The notes under the pieces are model-generated. The model made no database searches. It was given only the letters and a program-made list of their open reading frames with translations, and had not been told where the DNA came from. A stretch of 21,679 nucleotides of DNA from Pseudomonadota bacterium (GTDB taxonomy: Bacteria > Pseudomonadota > Alphaproteobacteria > Caulobacterales > Aquidulcibacteraceae). The stretch is taken from positions 1 through 21,679 of the forward strand of contig JAEYPY010000105.1 in the NCBI GenBank assembly GCA_023410295.1, in the 5' to 3' direction. Made by a program: the position numbers and the translations under genes. Shown here piece after piece: positions 14,975 to 21,679 of the stretch; position 1 is the stretch's first letter; every line of letters starts with the position of its first letter.

Positions 14975-15116
14975 GAGTCCCTCCCCGACCCGTCCGGACA
15001 CGGTCTGATTCGTAACGATGGTAAGCGAGCGCGCTGAACGCGGCAGGTTTGCGGCGCACGCGCGGCCTTTTGCGTTCCGCAGCGATTTCTCACGCGTGTG
15101 TGTTCTGGCGCAAGTC

Positions 15117-17003
15117 CTAGCGGCGATTGCGTTCGCGTTCGGCGGCGCGCCGCTGCTCCGGAATCCAATCTTGAACCAATTGGCCAAGCACGCCGAGCGG
15201 TACCTCGCCGCTCAAGAGCACCGCATCATGGAAGCCGCGCAGATCGAAGTCGGGCCCCAGTGCATTTCGGGACTGCTCGCGGAGGCGCATGATCTCGCGC
15301 CGACCGATCTCGTAGCCGCACGCTTGGCCCGGCCAGACGATGTAGCGGTCGACTTCGGAAACGACCACGCCCGGCGCATCGCCGGTCGTGTTGAGCAGGT
15401 AATCGATGGCCTGCTGGCGCGTCCAATTCTGGGAGTGGAGCCCGGTATCGACCACCAGCCGCGCCGCGCGCCAGAGCTGCCAGCGCAGAAAGCCGATGCG
15501 CCCGATCGGATCCCCTTCGTGAAAGCCTTGCTCGTCGGCCAATTCTTCAGCGTAAAGCCCCCAGCCTTCAGCGTAGGCATTGAAGCCCATCAGCCGGCGC
15601 AGCAGCGGCAACTCCGTGAGTTCTTGCGCCAGCGCGATCTGGAAGTGATGCCCGGGCGCCGCTTCGTGGAAGTCCTGCGTCGGCAGATCGATCTTCGTCA
15701 TCTCACTGAGATTGCGCAGATTGATGAAGTAGATGCCGGGCGTCGAGCCATCGAGCGAGGGCGAATTGTAGTAGGCGCCCGATTGCGTCGCTTCGAGAAA
15801 CTCTGGCACACGCCGCACTTCCAGCGGCGCCCGCGGCATGCGGCCGAACCAGGTTGGCGCCCGCTCCATGACGCGGGCGATGCGCGCGCGGACGTCCGCG
15901 ATTAGCTGCGCGCGGCCTTCGTCCGTGTCGGGATAAGCGTGACGCGGATCGGCGGTAAGCTGCGAAAGACGCGCGCCGACCGGCCCTTCGGTCAGCCCGA
16001 CGCGCCGGAGCGCGATATCGAGCTGCGTCGTCAGCGCCGCGACACGCTCGCGGCCGATTTGGTGAATCTGCTGCGGCGTCAGCTCCGTGGTCGTCTCGAT
16101 GCGCAGCGCCGCGGCGTAGAATTGCTCGCCGTTGGGCAGGCGGGAAACGCTTGGACTATCGTCGGTCGACGCCCGTTGCGAGCGCAAGAACGCCGCCGCA
16201 CGCTGATGCGCCGGAATGACGTTTTGGCGCAGGATTTGCTCGGCGCGCGCGAGGAATGCGAGATTGCGCTGCTCGATCTGCGTACGCTCCGCCGCATCGG
16301 TTTCGGCCGCGGCCAACGCGTCGAGTTTGCGCTTGAAGCCGGTGATGTAAATCTGTTGCAGCGGCGGCTCGGAGATGACGCCGTCGAGCAGGCCAATGGT
16401 CGCGTCGATAATGAACAGCGGCGGCCGCACGCCGCGATCCGCATCAAGCCGCGCACGCGCTGTCTCTTGATCGATCGCATCAGCAACCGCGCGCAGCCGC
16501 GTCAGATAATTCTCAGCGTCCTGGGCGCTGCGCACATCGTGGCGATCGTCGAGAAACGAAGGCAGCGTCAGGAAGGCGCTGTCCATCTGGTTGAGGACGT
16601 AGGGGCTGAGGCCGCCCAGCGGCGTGAACACGCCATAGTCGAACGACGCTCCATCGGCCGTCGCTTCGAACTGTTCGCGCAGCACCGCGTAGGTCTGCGC
16701 TTCAGCGGGCGAAAGGCTTTCCACATTGAGCGCCAGCAGCTCGGCGTAGCGGCGGATGGCGGCCGAACGTCGCGCTTCGGCGGCGACTGGCGAGCGGTCG
16801 TCCAGCCGGTGCGCGAATGGGCCGCCAGCGTCCTCCTCACTGACGCCCGCCTGGGTCGCGAGTTCAGGACTATCGGCGAGGATTTCGGTGGTCCAATCTG
16901 CGATGCGCCCGTCGAAGGCGGTCATCGGCTGCGGCCGGCGCGGCCCGCAAGCGCCTACCGTCAACGCCACGGCAAACGCCGCCGCCCATGTCAAGACCCG
17001 CAT
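15117..17003 (-). CDS. DUF885 family lipoprotein, metallopeptidase-like
   Basis: The product is 628 residues, the usual length for DUF885 proteins. Residues 1-19 form a lipoprotein signal ending VGAC (Cys19). The family hallmark HEAAPGHHFQ (446-455) supplies His446, Glu447 and the HH pair. It is followed by NAYAEGWGLYAEE (475-487) with Glu479 and Glu486, the arrangement of a gluzincin-like zinc site (HExx plus distal Glu). Earlier, GIYFINLRN and AYYNSPSLDGS are also typical. A zinc-dependent peptidase acting in the periplasm or at the membrane surface is the likely role, but the substrate is not known. The ATG at 17003 has GAGGG about 6 nt upstream. The same frame stays open far upstream to 18224, but that part lies antisense to the SapC gene and is not coding. 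It may be co-transcribed with the von Willebrand A gene. Confidence 0.94.
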   Translation of the reverse strand: MRVLTWAAAFAVALTVGACGPRRPQPMTAFDGRIADWTTEILADSPELATQAGVSEEDAGGPFAHRLDDRSPVAAEARRSAAIRRYAELLALNVESLSPAEAQTYAVLREQFEATADGASFDYGVFTPLGGLSPYVLNQMDSAFLTLPSFLDDRHDVRSAQDAENYLTRLRAVADAIDQETARARLDADRGVRPPLFIIDATIGLLDGVISEPPLQQIYITGFKRKLDALAAAETDAAERTQIEQRNLAFLARAEQILRQNVIPAHQRAAAFLRSQRASTDDSPSVSRLPNGEQFYAAALRIETTTELTPQQIHQIGRERVAALTTQLDIALRRVGLTEGPVGARLSQLTADPRHAYPDTDEGRAQLIADVRARIARVMERAPTWFGRMPRAPLEVRRVPEFLEATQSGAYYNSPSLDGSTPGIYFINLRNLSEMTKIDLPTQDFHEAAPGHHFQIALAQELTELPLLRRLMGFNAYAEGWGLYAEELADEQGFHEGDPIGRIGFLRWQLWRAARLVVDTGLHSQNWTRQQAIDYLLNTTGDAPGVVVSEVDRYIVWPGQACGYEIGRREIMRLREQSRNALGPDFDLRGFHDAVLLSGEVPLGVLGQLVQDWIPEQRRAAERERNRR

Positions 17004-17159
17004 CGCCACCCTCGCTTTCCCAGTTCCAGCGGTGGCATAGCATGCGCCACACCCCAGAAAAGCGTCGACTGAGCAGCTTGGCTTGCGCAGGACTGTTGCG
17101 GAAAGCGCGCATTCGTGGTTGGAGAACAGCCCTGTGGTAGGGAACACGCGGAGATAAGA

Positions 17160-17972
17160 ATGACGACGGCCGGCGGCCAGCAAACGCTGGGTAAGATTTT
17201 GTTTTATCGCCAGCTCGAGCCGCTTTCGCTTGAGAAGCATCGGCAGCTCGGCGTCAGCAATGTGGCCAATCCGTTCTCGTTCTTGGCTGACACCCATTTG
17301 GTGCCGCTGACGGTGGACGAGTTTGGACTCGCGGCGGTCTGCTACCCGATCATTTTCGACACCCAGTCGAAGACCCCGCTCGCGGTCATGGGCCTGCGTC
17401 CGGGCATGAACGTCTTCCTCGGGGCCGACGGCTCGCTTGACCCGGAAGTCTATTTGCCGGCGTTCGCGCGCCGCTATCCGTTCCTGCCGATCATTGCCGG
17501 GAATGGCGATGCGCAGCAACAGCCCCAGGGCGATGGCAAGAACGATCGCGTGCTCGTCTGCATCGATCGCGCGGCGAAGATGCTCTCGACCAATCCGGAG
17601 CGCCCGTTCTTCGAAGGCGATCAGCCCTCGAAGTTCACCCAGGACGCGATCAAGTTCTGCCAGGAGTTCGACGTCCTCGGCCGCCGCACGCAGGACTTCG
17701 TCAAGCTGATGGAAGAGAACGACCTGTTCGAGCTGACGCCGCTGGCGCTGCCGCGCGCCAAGCCGGACGGCACGCCGGACGAGCCGGTGAAGGTGGGCGA
17801 GTACCTCCGTATAAGCGAACAGAAGCTCAATGCGCTGCCGCAGGATAAATTCCTGCAGCTGCGCGACCGCGGCGTCACCGCTGTCATGCACGCCCACCTC
17901 TTGTCGCTGGGCCTCTGGCCGAAGATCCTGTCGCGCGCTGCGCGCATCCAGGCTTCGACCCCGCTCAGCTAA
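17160..17972 (+). CDS. SapC family protein
   Basis: The product is 270 residues. The SapC pattern is clear: HLVPLTVDEFGLAAVCYPIIF, then PLAVMGLRPGMNVFL and YLPAFARRYPF, followed by DRVLVCID and a helical C-terminal half with QKLNALPQDKFLQLRDRG. SapC was named from the Campylobacter S-layer gene cluster, but the family is widespread in Alphaproteobacteria away from any S-layer gene, and its biochemical role is unknown. No signal peptide or membrane segment is visible, so it looks cytoplasmic. The ATG at 17160 has GGAGATAAG just upstream, better than the upstream GTG at 17115. The gene stands alone: divergent from DUF885, with a strong terminator 34 bp after its stop. A 156-bp gap to the divergent gene should hold both promoters. 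Confidence 0.93.
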   Translation: MTTAGGQQTLGKILFYRQLEPLSLEKHRQLGVSNVANPFSFLADTHLVPLTVDEFGLAAVCYPIIFDTQSKTPLAVMGLRPGMNVFLGADGSLDPEVYLPAFARRYPFLPIIAGNGDAQQQPQGDGKNDRVLVCIDRAAKMLSTNPERPFFEGDQPSKFTQDAIKFCQEFDVLGRRTQDFVKLMEENDLFELTPLALPRAKPDGTPDEPVKVGEYLRISEQKLNALPQDKFLQLRDRGVTAVMHAHLLSLGLWPKILSRAARIQASTPLS

Positions 17973-18006
17973 GGCGCAACTGACGCCGAAGCAGGGACGT
18001 ACTAAA

Positions 18007-18032
18007 CAAACCGCGCCTTCGGGCGCGGTTTG
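18007..18032 (+). terminator. UUCG-tetraloop terminator after SapC
   Basis: An 11-bp perfect stem (18007-18017 with 18022-18032) closes a TTCG loop with C-G closing pair, the extra-stable cUUCGg tetraloop. The sapC-type stop is at 17972. The T-tract is short (TTT within the stem end). It also separates the SapC gene from the ScsB-like gene starting at 18049. Confidence 0.85.
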
Positions 18033-18048
18033 ACTATGGGGCGATTGG

Positions 18049-20160
18049 ATGAAGCGGTTCTGGGCGGCACTGGTCTTGGCGGCGGCGCTGGTTTCGCCGG
18101 CGCTGGCGCAGCCGGTCCGGACCGCCAATGTCGAGGCCGAGCTCCATTCTGCCCGCGCCGCGGTCGCGCCGGGCGAGCGTTTCACCATCGTGCTCCGCCA
18201 GCGCATCAACGAGGGTTGGCACACCTATTGGCGCAATCCCGGCGACAGCGGCGAGCCGACGGAGCTGACCTGGGCTGCGCCGGCCGGCTTTGAAGTCGGC
18301 CCGCTGCAATGGCCGGCGCCGCAAGCAATCCCGTTCGCGACGCTGGTGAACTTCGGCTACGAGGGCGAGGTCCTCTATCCGATCGAGTTGCGCGCGCCCG
18401 CAAGTGCGCGTGTCGGCTCGAATGCTACCTTTACAGCCGACGCCTACTGGCTGGTTTGCTCCGACATCTGCATTCCTGAAGACGCGAGGCTGACGCTCTC
18501 GCTGCCCATCGCTGCGCAAGGTCGCGACGATCCAAATTGGGCGCCGCGTGTCGCCGCCGCCATCGAGGCGCTGCCGACGCGCGCAGATGGCGTGGAAGCG
18601 ACGATCAGCGCCGGCGCGCCGGCGCAGCTTTCGGTGGCGCTGCCGAACGCCGCCGCAGTGCGCAATGCGCGCTTTTTCCCGTTCGATCGCGATGCGATGG
18701 AAGCTTCCGCGCCGCAAGCGCCGCGCATGGGGCCGTCCGGCTTGAGCTTCGGCTTGACCGCAGGCGTTGCCGATAATCTCGGCCAAGCGCCGCTTGCCGG
18801 CGTCGTATCGTATGAGGTGCAAGAGGCCGGCGCCTGGGTGCGGCGGGGCGCCGAGATCGAAGCCCAACCCGGCGCACCAATCGCCGGCACGAGCGATACG
18901 CCCGCGCAATTCTCTGCCGACTATCCGATGGCCGAGATCGACGGCGTTGCCGCGCCAGCCGCGGCGGCCGACATGAATCTGCCGGCGCTGCTCGCCGCGC
19001 TTGGGCTCGCGTTTCTCGGCGGCCTCATCCTCAACGTGATGCCGTGCGTGCTGCCGGTGCTGTCGGTGAAAGCGCTCTCGCTCGCGCACGGGGCGCAAGC
19101 CAGTGCGGCGCGGACGCATGGGCTCTTCTATCTTGCCGGCGTGATGGCGACGTTCCTGGCGCTCGCCGGCCTCCTGATCGCGCTGCGCGGCGCGGGCGAA
19201 GCCGTGGGCTGGGGCTTTCAGTTGCAGGCGCCGTGGGTGACGTCCGCGCTGGCGCTGCTCTTCTTCGTCATTGGCCTCAACCTGCTCGGCGTCTTCAATT
19301 TCGGCGGCTCTCTCCAGAACACCGGCGCCGGTCTCACCGCGCGCGGCGGCAATACCGGCGCGTTTTTCACCGGCGCGCTCGCGGTGATCGCCGCAACGCC
19401 GTGCACCGCGCCTTTCATGGCCGGCGCCATCGGCGCGGCGCTGACGCAATCGGCGCTGACCTCGCTGCTGGTGTTTACAGCACTCGGCCTCGGCTTCGCG
19501 CTGCCGTTGACGCTGGTGCATTTCGCCCCCGCGCTACAGCGGGCATTGCCAAAGCCCGGCCCATGGATGGAGCGCGCGCGCAACGTGCTCGCGTTTCCGA
19601 TGTTCGCCGCCGCGATTTGGCTTGCCTGGGTGCTAGCGGAGCAGACCGGGCCGATGGGGGTGCTCTCGTTGCTGAGCGTCGCCGCCGCGATCGCCTTTGC
19701 GTTTTTCGTAAGTCAGTGGGGGCGCATTTGGCTTGCGGTCGGCGCAGTTGTGTTGATTGCAACAGCGGCGCTGACATGGCGCCCGCTTGTCGGCCTGCAA
19801 GTTCAAGCCGTGCTTGCCGCCGAAGCCTGGAGCCCGGCGCGCGTGGCTGAACTGCAAGCGGAGGGGCGCGGCGTCTTCGTCAATTTCACCGCGGCCTGGT
19901 GCGTCACCTGCAAAGTCAACGAAGGTGCGTCGCTCTCCAGCCCGCGGGTGGCGCAGGCCTTCGCCGATCAGAACGTCGCCTACCTCAAGGCCGACTGGAC
20001 CAATCGCGACGAAACCATCGCCGCAGCGCTGGCCGAGCATGGCCGCGCCGGCGTGCCGCTTTATCTTTACTATCCGCCGGACGGTGGGCCGCCGCTTGTG
20101 TTGCCGCAGCTGCTGACCGAGGGTTTAGTACTGGATACGTTGGCCGGAGAGAGATCATGA
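18049..20160 (+). CDS. ScsB/DsbD-like protein-disulfide reductase
   Basis: The product is 703 residues. The parts in order are a signal peptide (1-20), a periplasmic N-terminal region with WHTYWRNPGDSGEPTEL and NFGYEGEVLYP and the cysteines of CSDIC (Cys137, Cys141), a central membrane domain (about 315-590) with Cys333 in NVMPCVLPVL and Cys452 in AATPCTAPFM, and a C-terminal thioredoxin domain with the CVTC active site (Cys618, Cys621). The three cysteine pairs are those used to relay electrons from cytoplasmic thioredoxin across the inner membrane. The N-terminal domain is of the ScsB type rather than E. coli DsbD type. It would reduce periplasmic partners. The next gene, a redoxin, overlaps it by 4 bp (ATGA) and is the obvious candidate partner. 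The ATG at 18049 follows a weak GGGCGATTGG site and lies 17 bp past the SapC terminator. Confidence 0.94.
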   Translation: MKRFWAALVLAAALVSPALAQPVRTANVEAELHSARAAVAPGERFTIVLRQRINEGWHTYWRNPGDSGEPTELTWAAPAGFEVGPLQWPAPQAIPFATLVNFGYEGEVLYPIELRAPASARVGSNATFTADAYWLVCSDICIPEDARLTLSLPIAAQGRDDPNWAPRVAAAIEALPTRADGVEATISAGAPAQLSVALPNAAAVRNARFFPFDRDAMEASAPQAPRMGPSGLSFGLTAGVADNLGQAPLAGVVSYEVQEAGAWVRRGAEIEAQPGAPIAGTSDTPAQFSADYPMAEIDGVAAPAAAADMNLPALLAALGLAFLGGLILNVMPCVLPVLSVKALSLAHGAQASAARTHGLFYLAGVMATFLALAGLLIALRGAGEAVGWGFQLQAPWVTSALALLFFVIGLNLLGVFNFGGSLQNTGAGLTARGGNTGAFFTGALAVIAATPCTAPFMAGAIGAALTQSALTSLLVFTALGLGFALPLTLVHFAPALQRALPKPGPWMERARNVLAFPMFAAAIWLAWVLAEQTGPMGVLSLLSVAAAIAFAFFVSQWGRIWLAVGAVVLIATAALTWRPLVGLQVQAVLAAEAWSPARVAELQAEGRGVFVNFTAAWCVTCKVNEGASLSSPRVAQAFADQNVAYLKADWTNRDETIAAALAEHGRAGVPLYLYYPPDGGPPLVLPQLLTEGLVLDTLAGERS

Positions 20161-20789
20161 TGCATCGACGCGCACTTGTGATTGGAGCAGCCGTGGCGAT
20201 CGTGGGCGGCGCCAGCGTCGCCATCTTCGGTCGCTCCGAAGCCGTCGCCGTGGAGACGGGCGCGGCGGCGCCGACCTTCTCGGTGCAGGACGCCAATGGC
20301 CAGACGCGCACGCTGGCGGAATTCTCCGGCCGCACCGTCGTACTTGAATGGACCAATTACGGCTGTCCTTATGTTCGCAAACACTACGACGCTGACAACA
20401 TGCAGACGCTGCAACGCGAAGCGACGGCGGCGGGCGTTGTCTGGCTGCAAGTGATTTCATCCGCGCCCGGCGAGCAGGGCCATCTCGACGGCCCCGGCGC
20501 ACTCGCGCGTGTGCGCACCGATAATGCGGCGCCGAGCGCGACGCTGCTCGATCCGACCGGCGCCATGGGCCGTGCATACGGTGCGCGCAACACGCCGCAC
20601 ATGTACATCATCAATGGGCAAGGGCGTCTTGTGTACCAAGGCGCGATCGATGATCGCCCCTCAGCACGGCCGTCATCCTTGGAAGGCGCCACCAATTATG
20701 TGCGCGCCGCACTCGCGGACATCGCCGCCGGCCGGGCAGTGCAGATCGCGGAAACCACGCCCTACGGCTGCGCCGTAAAGTACGCTTAA
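20157..20789 (+). CDS. Membrane-anchored or exported redoxin (thioredoxin fold)
   Basis: The product is 210 residues. A hydrophobic N-terminus (about 6-24) acts as anchor or signal. A redoxin domain follows, with VLEWTNYGCPYVRKHY (Cys70), LLDPTGAMGRAYGARNTPHMYII containing the cis-Pro loop, and a closing PYGCAVKY (Cys205). Instead of CxxC there is a single Cys followed by Pro (CPYV), as in peroxiredoxin-like proteins, with Cys205 a possible resolving partner. This matches a group of thioredoxin-family proteins with a DCPYVRKHY-like motif. It may be a periplasmic peroxidase or thiol reductase recycled by the ScsB-like protein; that link is inferred. Two consecutive ATGs (20157 and 20160) follow GGAGAGAG; the first overlaps the scsB-like stop (ATGA), implying coupled translation. 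The stop overlaps that of the convergent small gene. Confidence 0.9.
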   Translation: MMHRRALVIGAAVAIVGGASVAIFGRSEAVAVETGAAAPTFSVQDANGQTRTLAEFSGRTVVLEWTNYGCPYVRKHYDADNMQTLQREATAAGVVWLQVISSAPGEQGHLDGPGALARVRTDNAAPSATLLDPTGAMGRAYGARNTPHMYIINGQGRLVYQGAIDDRPSARPSSLEGATNYVRAALADIAAGRAVQIAETTPYGCAVKYA

Positions 20790-21184
20790 TCCCGCAGCGC
20801 CACGTCGTGCGAAGCGGCTTCATCGGCGGCCGCGGCGGCGGCCATGGGCGCAATCAGGATCGCGTCGTCGAGCAGAACGCGCAGATTGGTGAACGCAGTT
20901 TCGCGTTCGGCCACGGTATCTGCTTCGCGCAGTTCGACCACGCGCTCGCGGGCGTCTTCGGCGATGCCGTGGAAGATGCAGGGCAGGTCCTGCTCGACGC
21001 CAGCTTCGCGCAGCGCCACGGAAAGGCGTTCGGCGTCGCCGGAGAAATCCTCGATGCCGGCCAGGAAAGCCGGCGTGATCTCCGTCTGCGCGGTTAACGT
21101 GCGCGCTTCGGTTTCGACCTCGGCGGCGAGGCCGGGCAGTTCGGTCAGGCTGACGCTCAGCATCATTGCGAGACAGGTGAGCAT
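20786..21184 (-). CDS. Small secreted helical protein, unknown function
   Basis: The product is 132 residues and I do not recognise its family. Residues 1-20 or so are hydrophobic and look like a signal peptide (LTCLAMMLSVSLTELPGLAA), so the protein is probably periplasmic. The rest is mainly helical with alternating charged and hydrophobic residues, a single mature cysteine (in LPCIFHG), and a C-terminal ala-rich patch (AAAAAADEAA). The ATG at 21184 has AAGGA about 9 nt upstream, so it is preferred over the upstream start at 21226. Its stop overlaps the redoxin stop by 4 bp in convergent orientation and no terminator separates them. It is divergent from the ammonia-lyase gene. Codon use matches its neighbours. 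Confidence 0.7.
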   Translation of the reverse strand: MLTCLAMMLSVSLTELPGLAAEVETEARTLTAQTEITPAFLAGIEDFSGDAERLSVALREAGVEQDLPCIFHGIAEDARERVVELREADTVAERETAFTNLRVLLDDAILIAPMAAAAAADEAASHDVALRD

Positions 21185-21322
21185 GGGCAGGGTCCTTCGC
21201 CGCTGGGGCGAGACGGGCCGCAGCAAGACCGGCGCCGGGCGGGCGACAAGCCGCCGCTCGCGTCGCGGCGTGGTTTACGTTAGGTCTCCGCCGCGCGCCG
21301 CCCGTAACCCTGGAGCCCCAAT

Positions 21323-21679
21323 TTGACCCTCGTCACGCTCGACGAAACCGGAGCCGATCTGACGCTCGATGCGATCGAGGCGGTGGCGATGGGGCGCGCC
21401 AAGGTCGCGCTGGCGCCCTCCGCGCGGGCGAATATCGCCGCGCATCGGGCGGCGGCGGAGGCGGCGATCGCCGCCGACCCGGACAAGCGCGTTTACGGGC
21501 TCAACACCGGCTTTGGCTCGAATTTCAAGGATTACGTCAGCCCTGAAGACGTAAAGCGCCTACAGCGCAATCTCATCCTCTCGCACTGCGCCGGCGTCGG
21601 CGCTTACGCGCCTGCTGAAGTCGTGCGCGCGACCATGTTGATGCGCGCCGCTTCGCTGGCGCGTGGGCGCAGCGTGGTG
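21323..21679 (+). CDS. Aromatic amino acid lyase (HAL/PAL family), 5' part only
   Basis: Only the first 119 codons are present; the gene runs off the window. The N-terminus shows the lyase pattern LTLDAIEAVAMGRAKVALAP and then YGLNTGFGSNF, containing the active-site tyrosine, followed by LQRNLILSHCAGVGAYAP. Full proteins (about 500 residues) carry an Ala-Ser-Gly that self-cyclises to the MIO cofactor, which would lie beyond this end. The enzyme removes ammonia from histidine or an aromatic amino acid in the cytoplasm. The usual NTGFGKLA of histidine ammonia-lyase is NTGFGSNF here, so histidine specificity is uncertain and hutH is not assigned. An in-frame stop at 21305-21307 forces a start after it. 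TTG 21323 with GGAG about 9 nt upstream is the best choice; an ATG at 21389 would lose the conserved first helix. Confidence 0.88.
   Translation, partial: MTLVTLDETGADLTLDAIEAVAMGRAKVALAPSARANIAAHRAAAEAAIAADPDKRVYGLNTGFGSNFKDYVSPEDVKRLQRNLILSHCAGVGAYAPAEVVRATMLMRAASLARGRSVV

Noticed and set aside
13709..15037. A 442-codon plus-strand frame opposite the von Willebrand A gene.
   Set aside because: Its translation is Arg/Asp/His-rich and low in recognisable motifs, while the minus strand encodes a complete VWA lipoprotein.
15939..17072. A 377-codon plus-strand frame opposite the DUF885 gene.
   Set aside because: It is antisense to the conserved HEAAPGHH protein and shows no motif; the coding evidence is all on the minus strand.
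17004..18224. The frame of the DUF885 gene stays open about 400 codons upstream, giving a 1035-codon reading frame.
   Set aside because: This part is antisense to the well-supported SapC gene and lacks family resemblance. The lipoprotein signal at 17003 with a ribosome site marks the true start. Long antisense frames are expected in GC-rich DNA.
18034..19521. A 495-codon minus-strand frame opposite the ScsB-like gene.
   Set aside because: Its composition is Arg/Gln-rich without domains, while the plus strand holds a full disulfide reductase.
1..21679. Mobile elements, CRISPR arrays, tRNA, rRNA, toxin-antitoxin or phage defence genes.
   Set aside because: I looked for spaced repeats, transposase or integrase motifs, small paired genes and RNA cores, and saw none. 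Gene content and base composition are uniform.

Overview
The window is a 21.7 kb stretch of chromosomal DNA with high GC content and compact gene packing. Gene content suggests an alphaproteobacterium, most likely in or near the Caulobacterales/Hyphomonadaceae. The clues are a TonB-dependent receptor, a SapC-family protein, a DUF885 lipoprotein, a ScsB/DsbD-type disulfide reductase, a Zur-type regulator, and a small WxCxGxxC secreted protein of a kind common in that group. This placement rests on gene content read by eye. I see no rRNA, tRNA, CRISPR array, insertion sequence, integrase or phage gene, and no base-composition island. It reads as ordinary core and peripheral chromosome rather than an accessory element.

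Layout. From 138 to 2425 lie a small lipoprotein (+), a perfect hairpin terminator, a small four-cysteine secreted protein (-) and a coiled-coil membrane protein (+). From 2517 to 5349 is a fatty-acid/CoA cluster: a thiolase (+) converges on a minus-strand set made of an ECH1-type dienoyl-CoA isomerase, inorganic pyrophosphatase and an 81-residue half hot-dog protein. From 5428 to 9418, all on the minus strand, are a TonB-dependent receptor with its own terminator, a glutathione S-transferase-like protein and a hemolysin III/PAQR membrane protein. From 9538 to 11245 (+) are a DUF4197 protein and an alpha/beta hydrolase.

From 11308 to 12704 (-) a Zur-type regulator is translationally coupled to a double hot-dog thioesterase. 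Divergent from them is a degenerate GIY-YIG-like protein (+) that may share an overlapping promoter. From 13274 to 17003 (-) are two lipoproteins, a DUF885 metallopeptidase-like protein and a YfbK-like von Willebrand A protein. From 17160 to 20789 (+) are a SapC protein with a UUCG-loop terminator, then a ScsB/DsbD membrane reductase coupled by an ATGA overlap to a membrane-anchored redoxin. The window ends with a small secreted hypothetical protein (-) and the 5' part of an aromatic amino acid lyase of the HAL/PAL type (+), cut by the window edge.

The clearest functional links are the beta-oxidation enzymes (thiolase, dienoyl-CoA isomerase, thioesterase-like proteins), the envelope thiol-redox pair (ScsB-like protein plus redoxin), and envelope lipoproteins and receptors. 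I did not find a clear new defence or mobile system. The points most worth a second look are the half hot-dog gene coupled to pyrophosphatase, the thioesterase coupled to Zur, the apparent loss of zinc ligands in the PAQR protein and of one in Zur, the degenerate GIY-YIG protein, and the membrane coiled-coil protein of unknown function.
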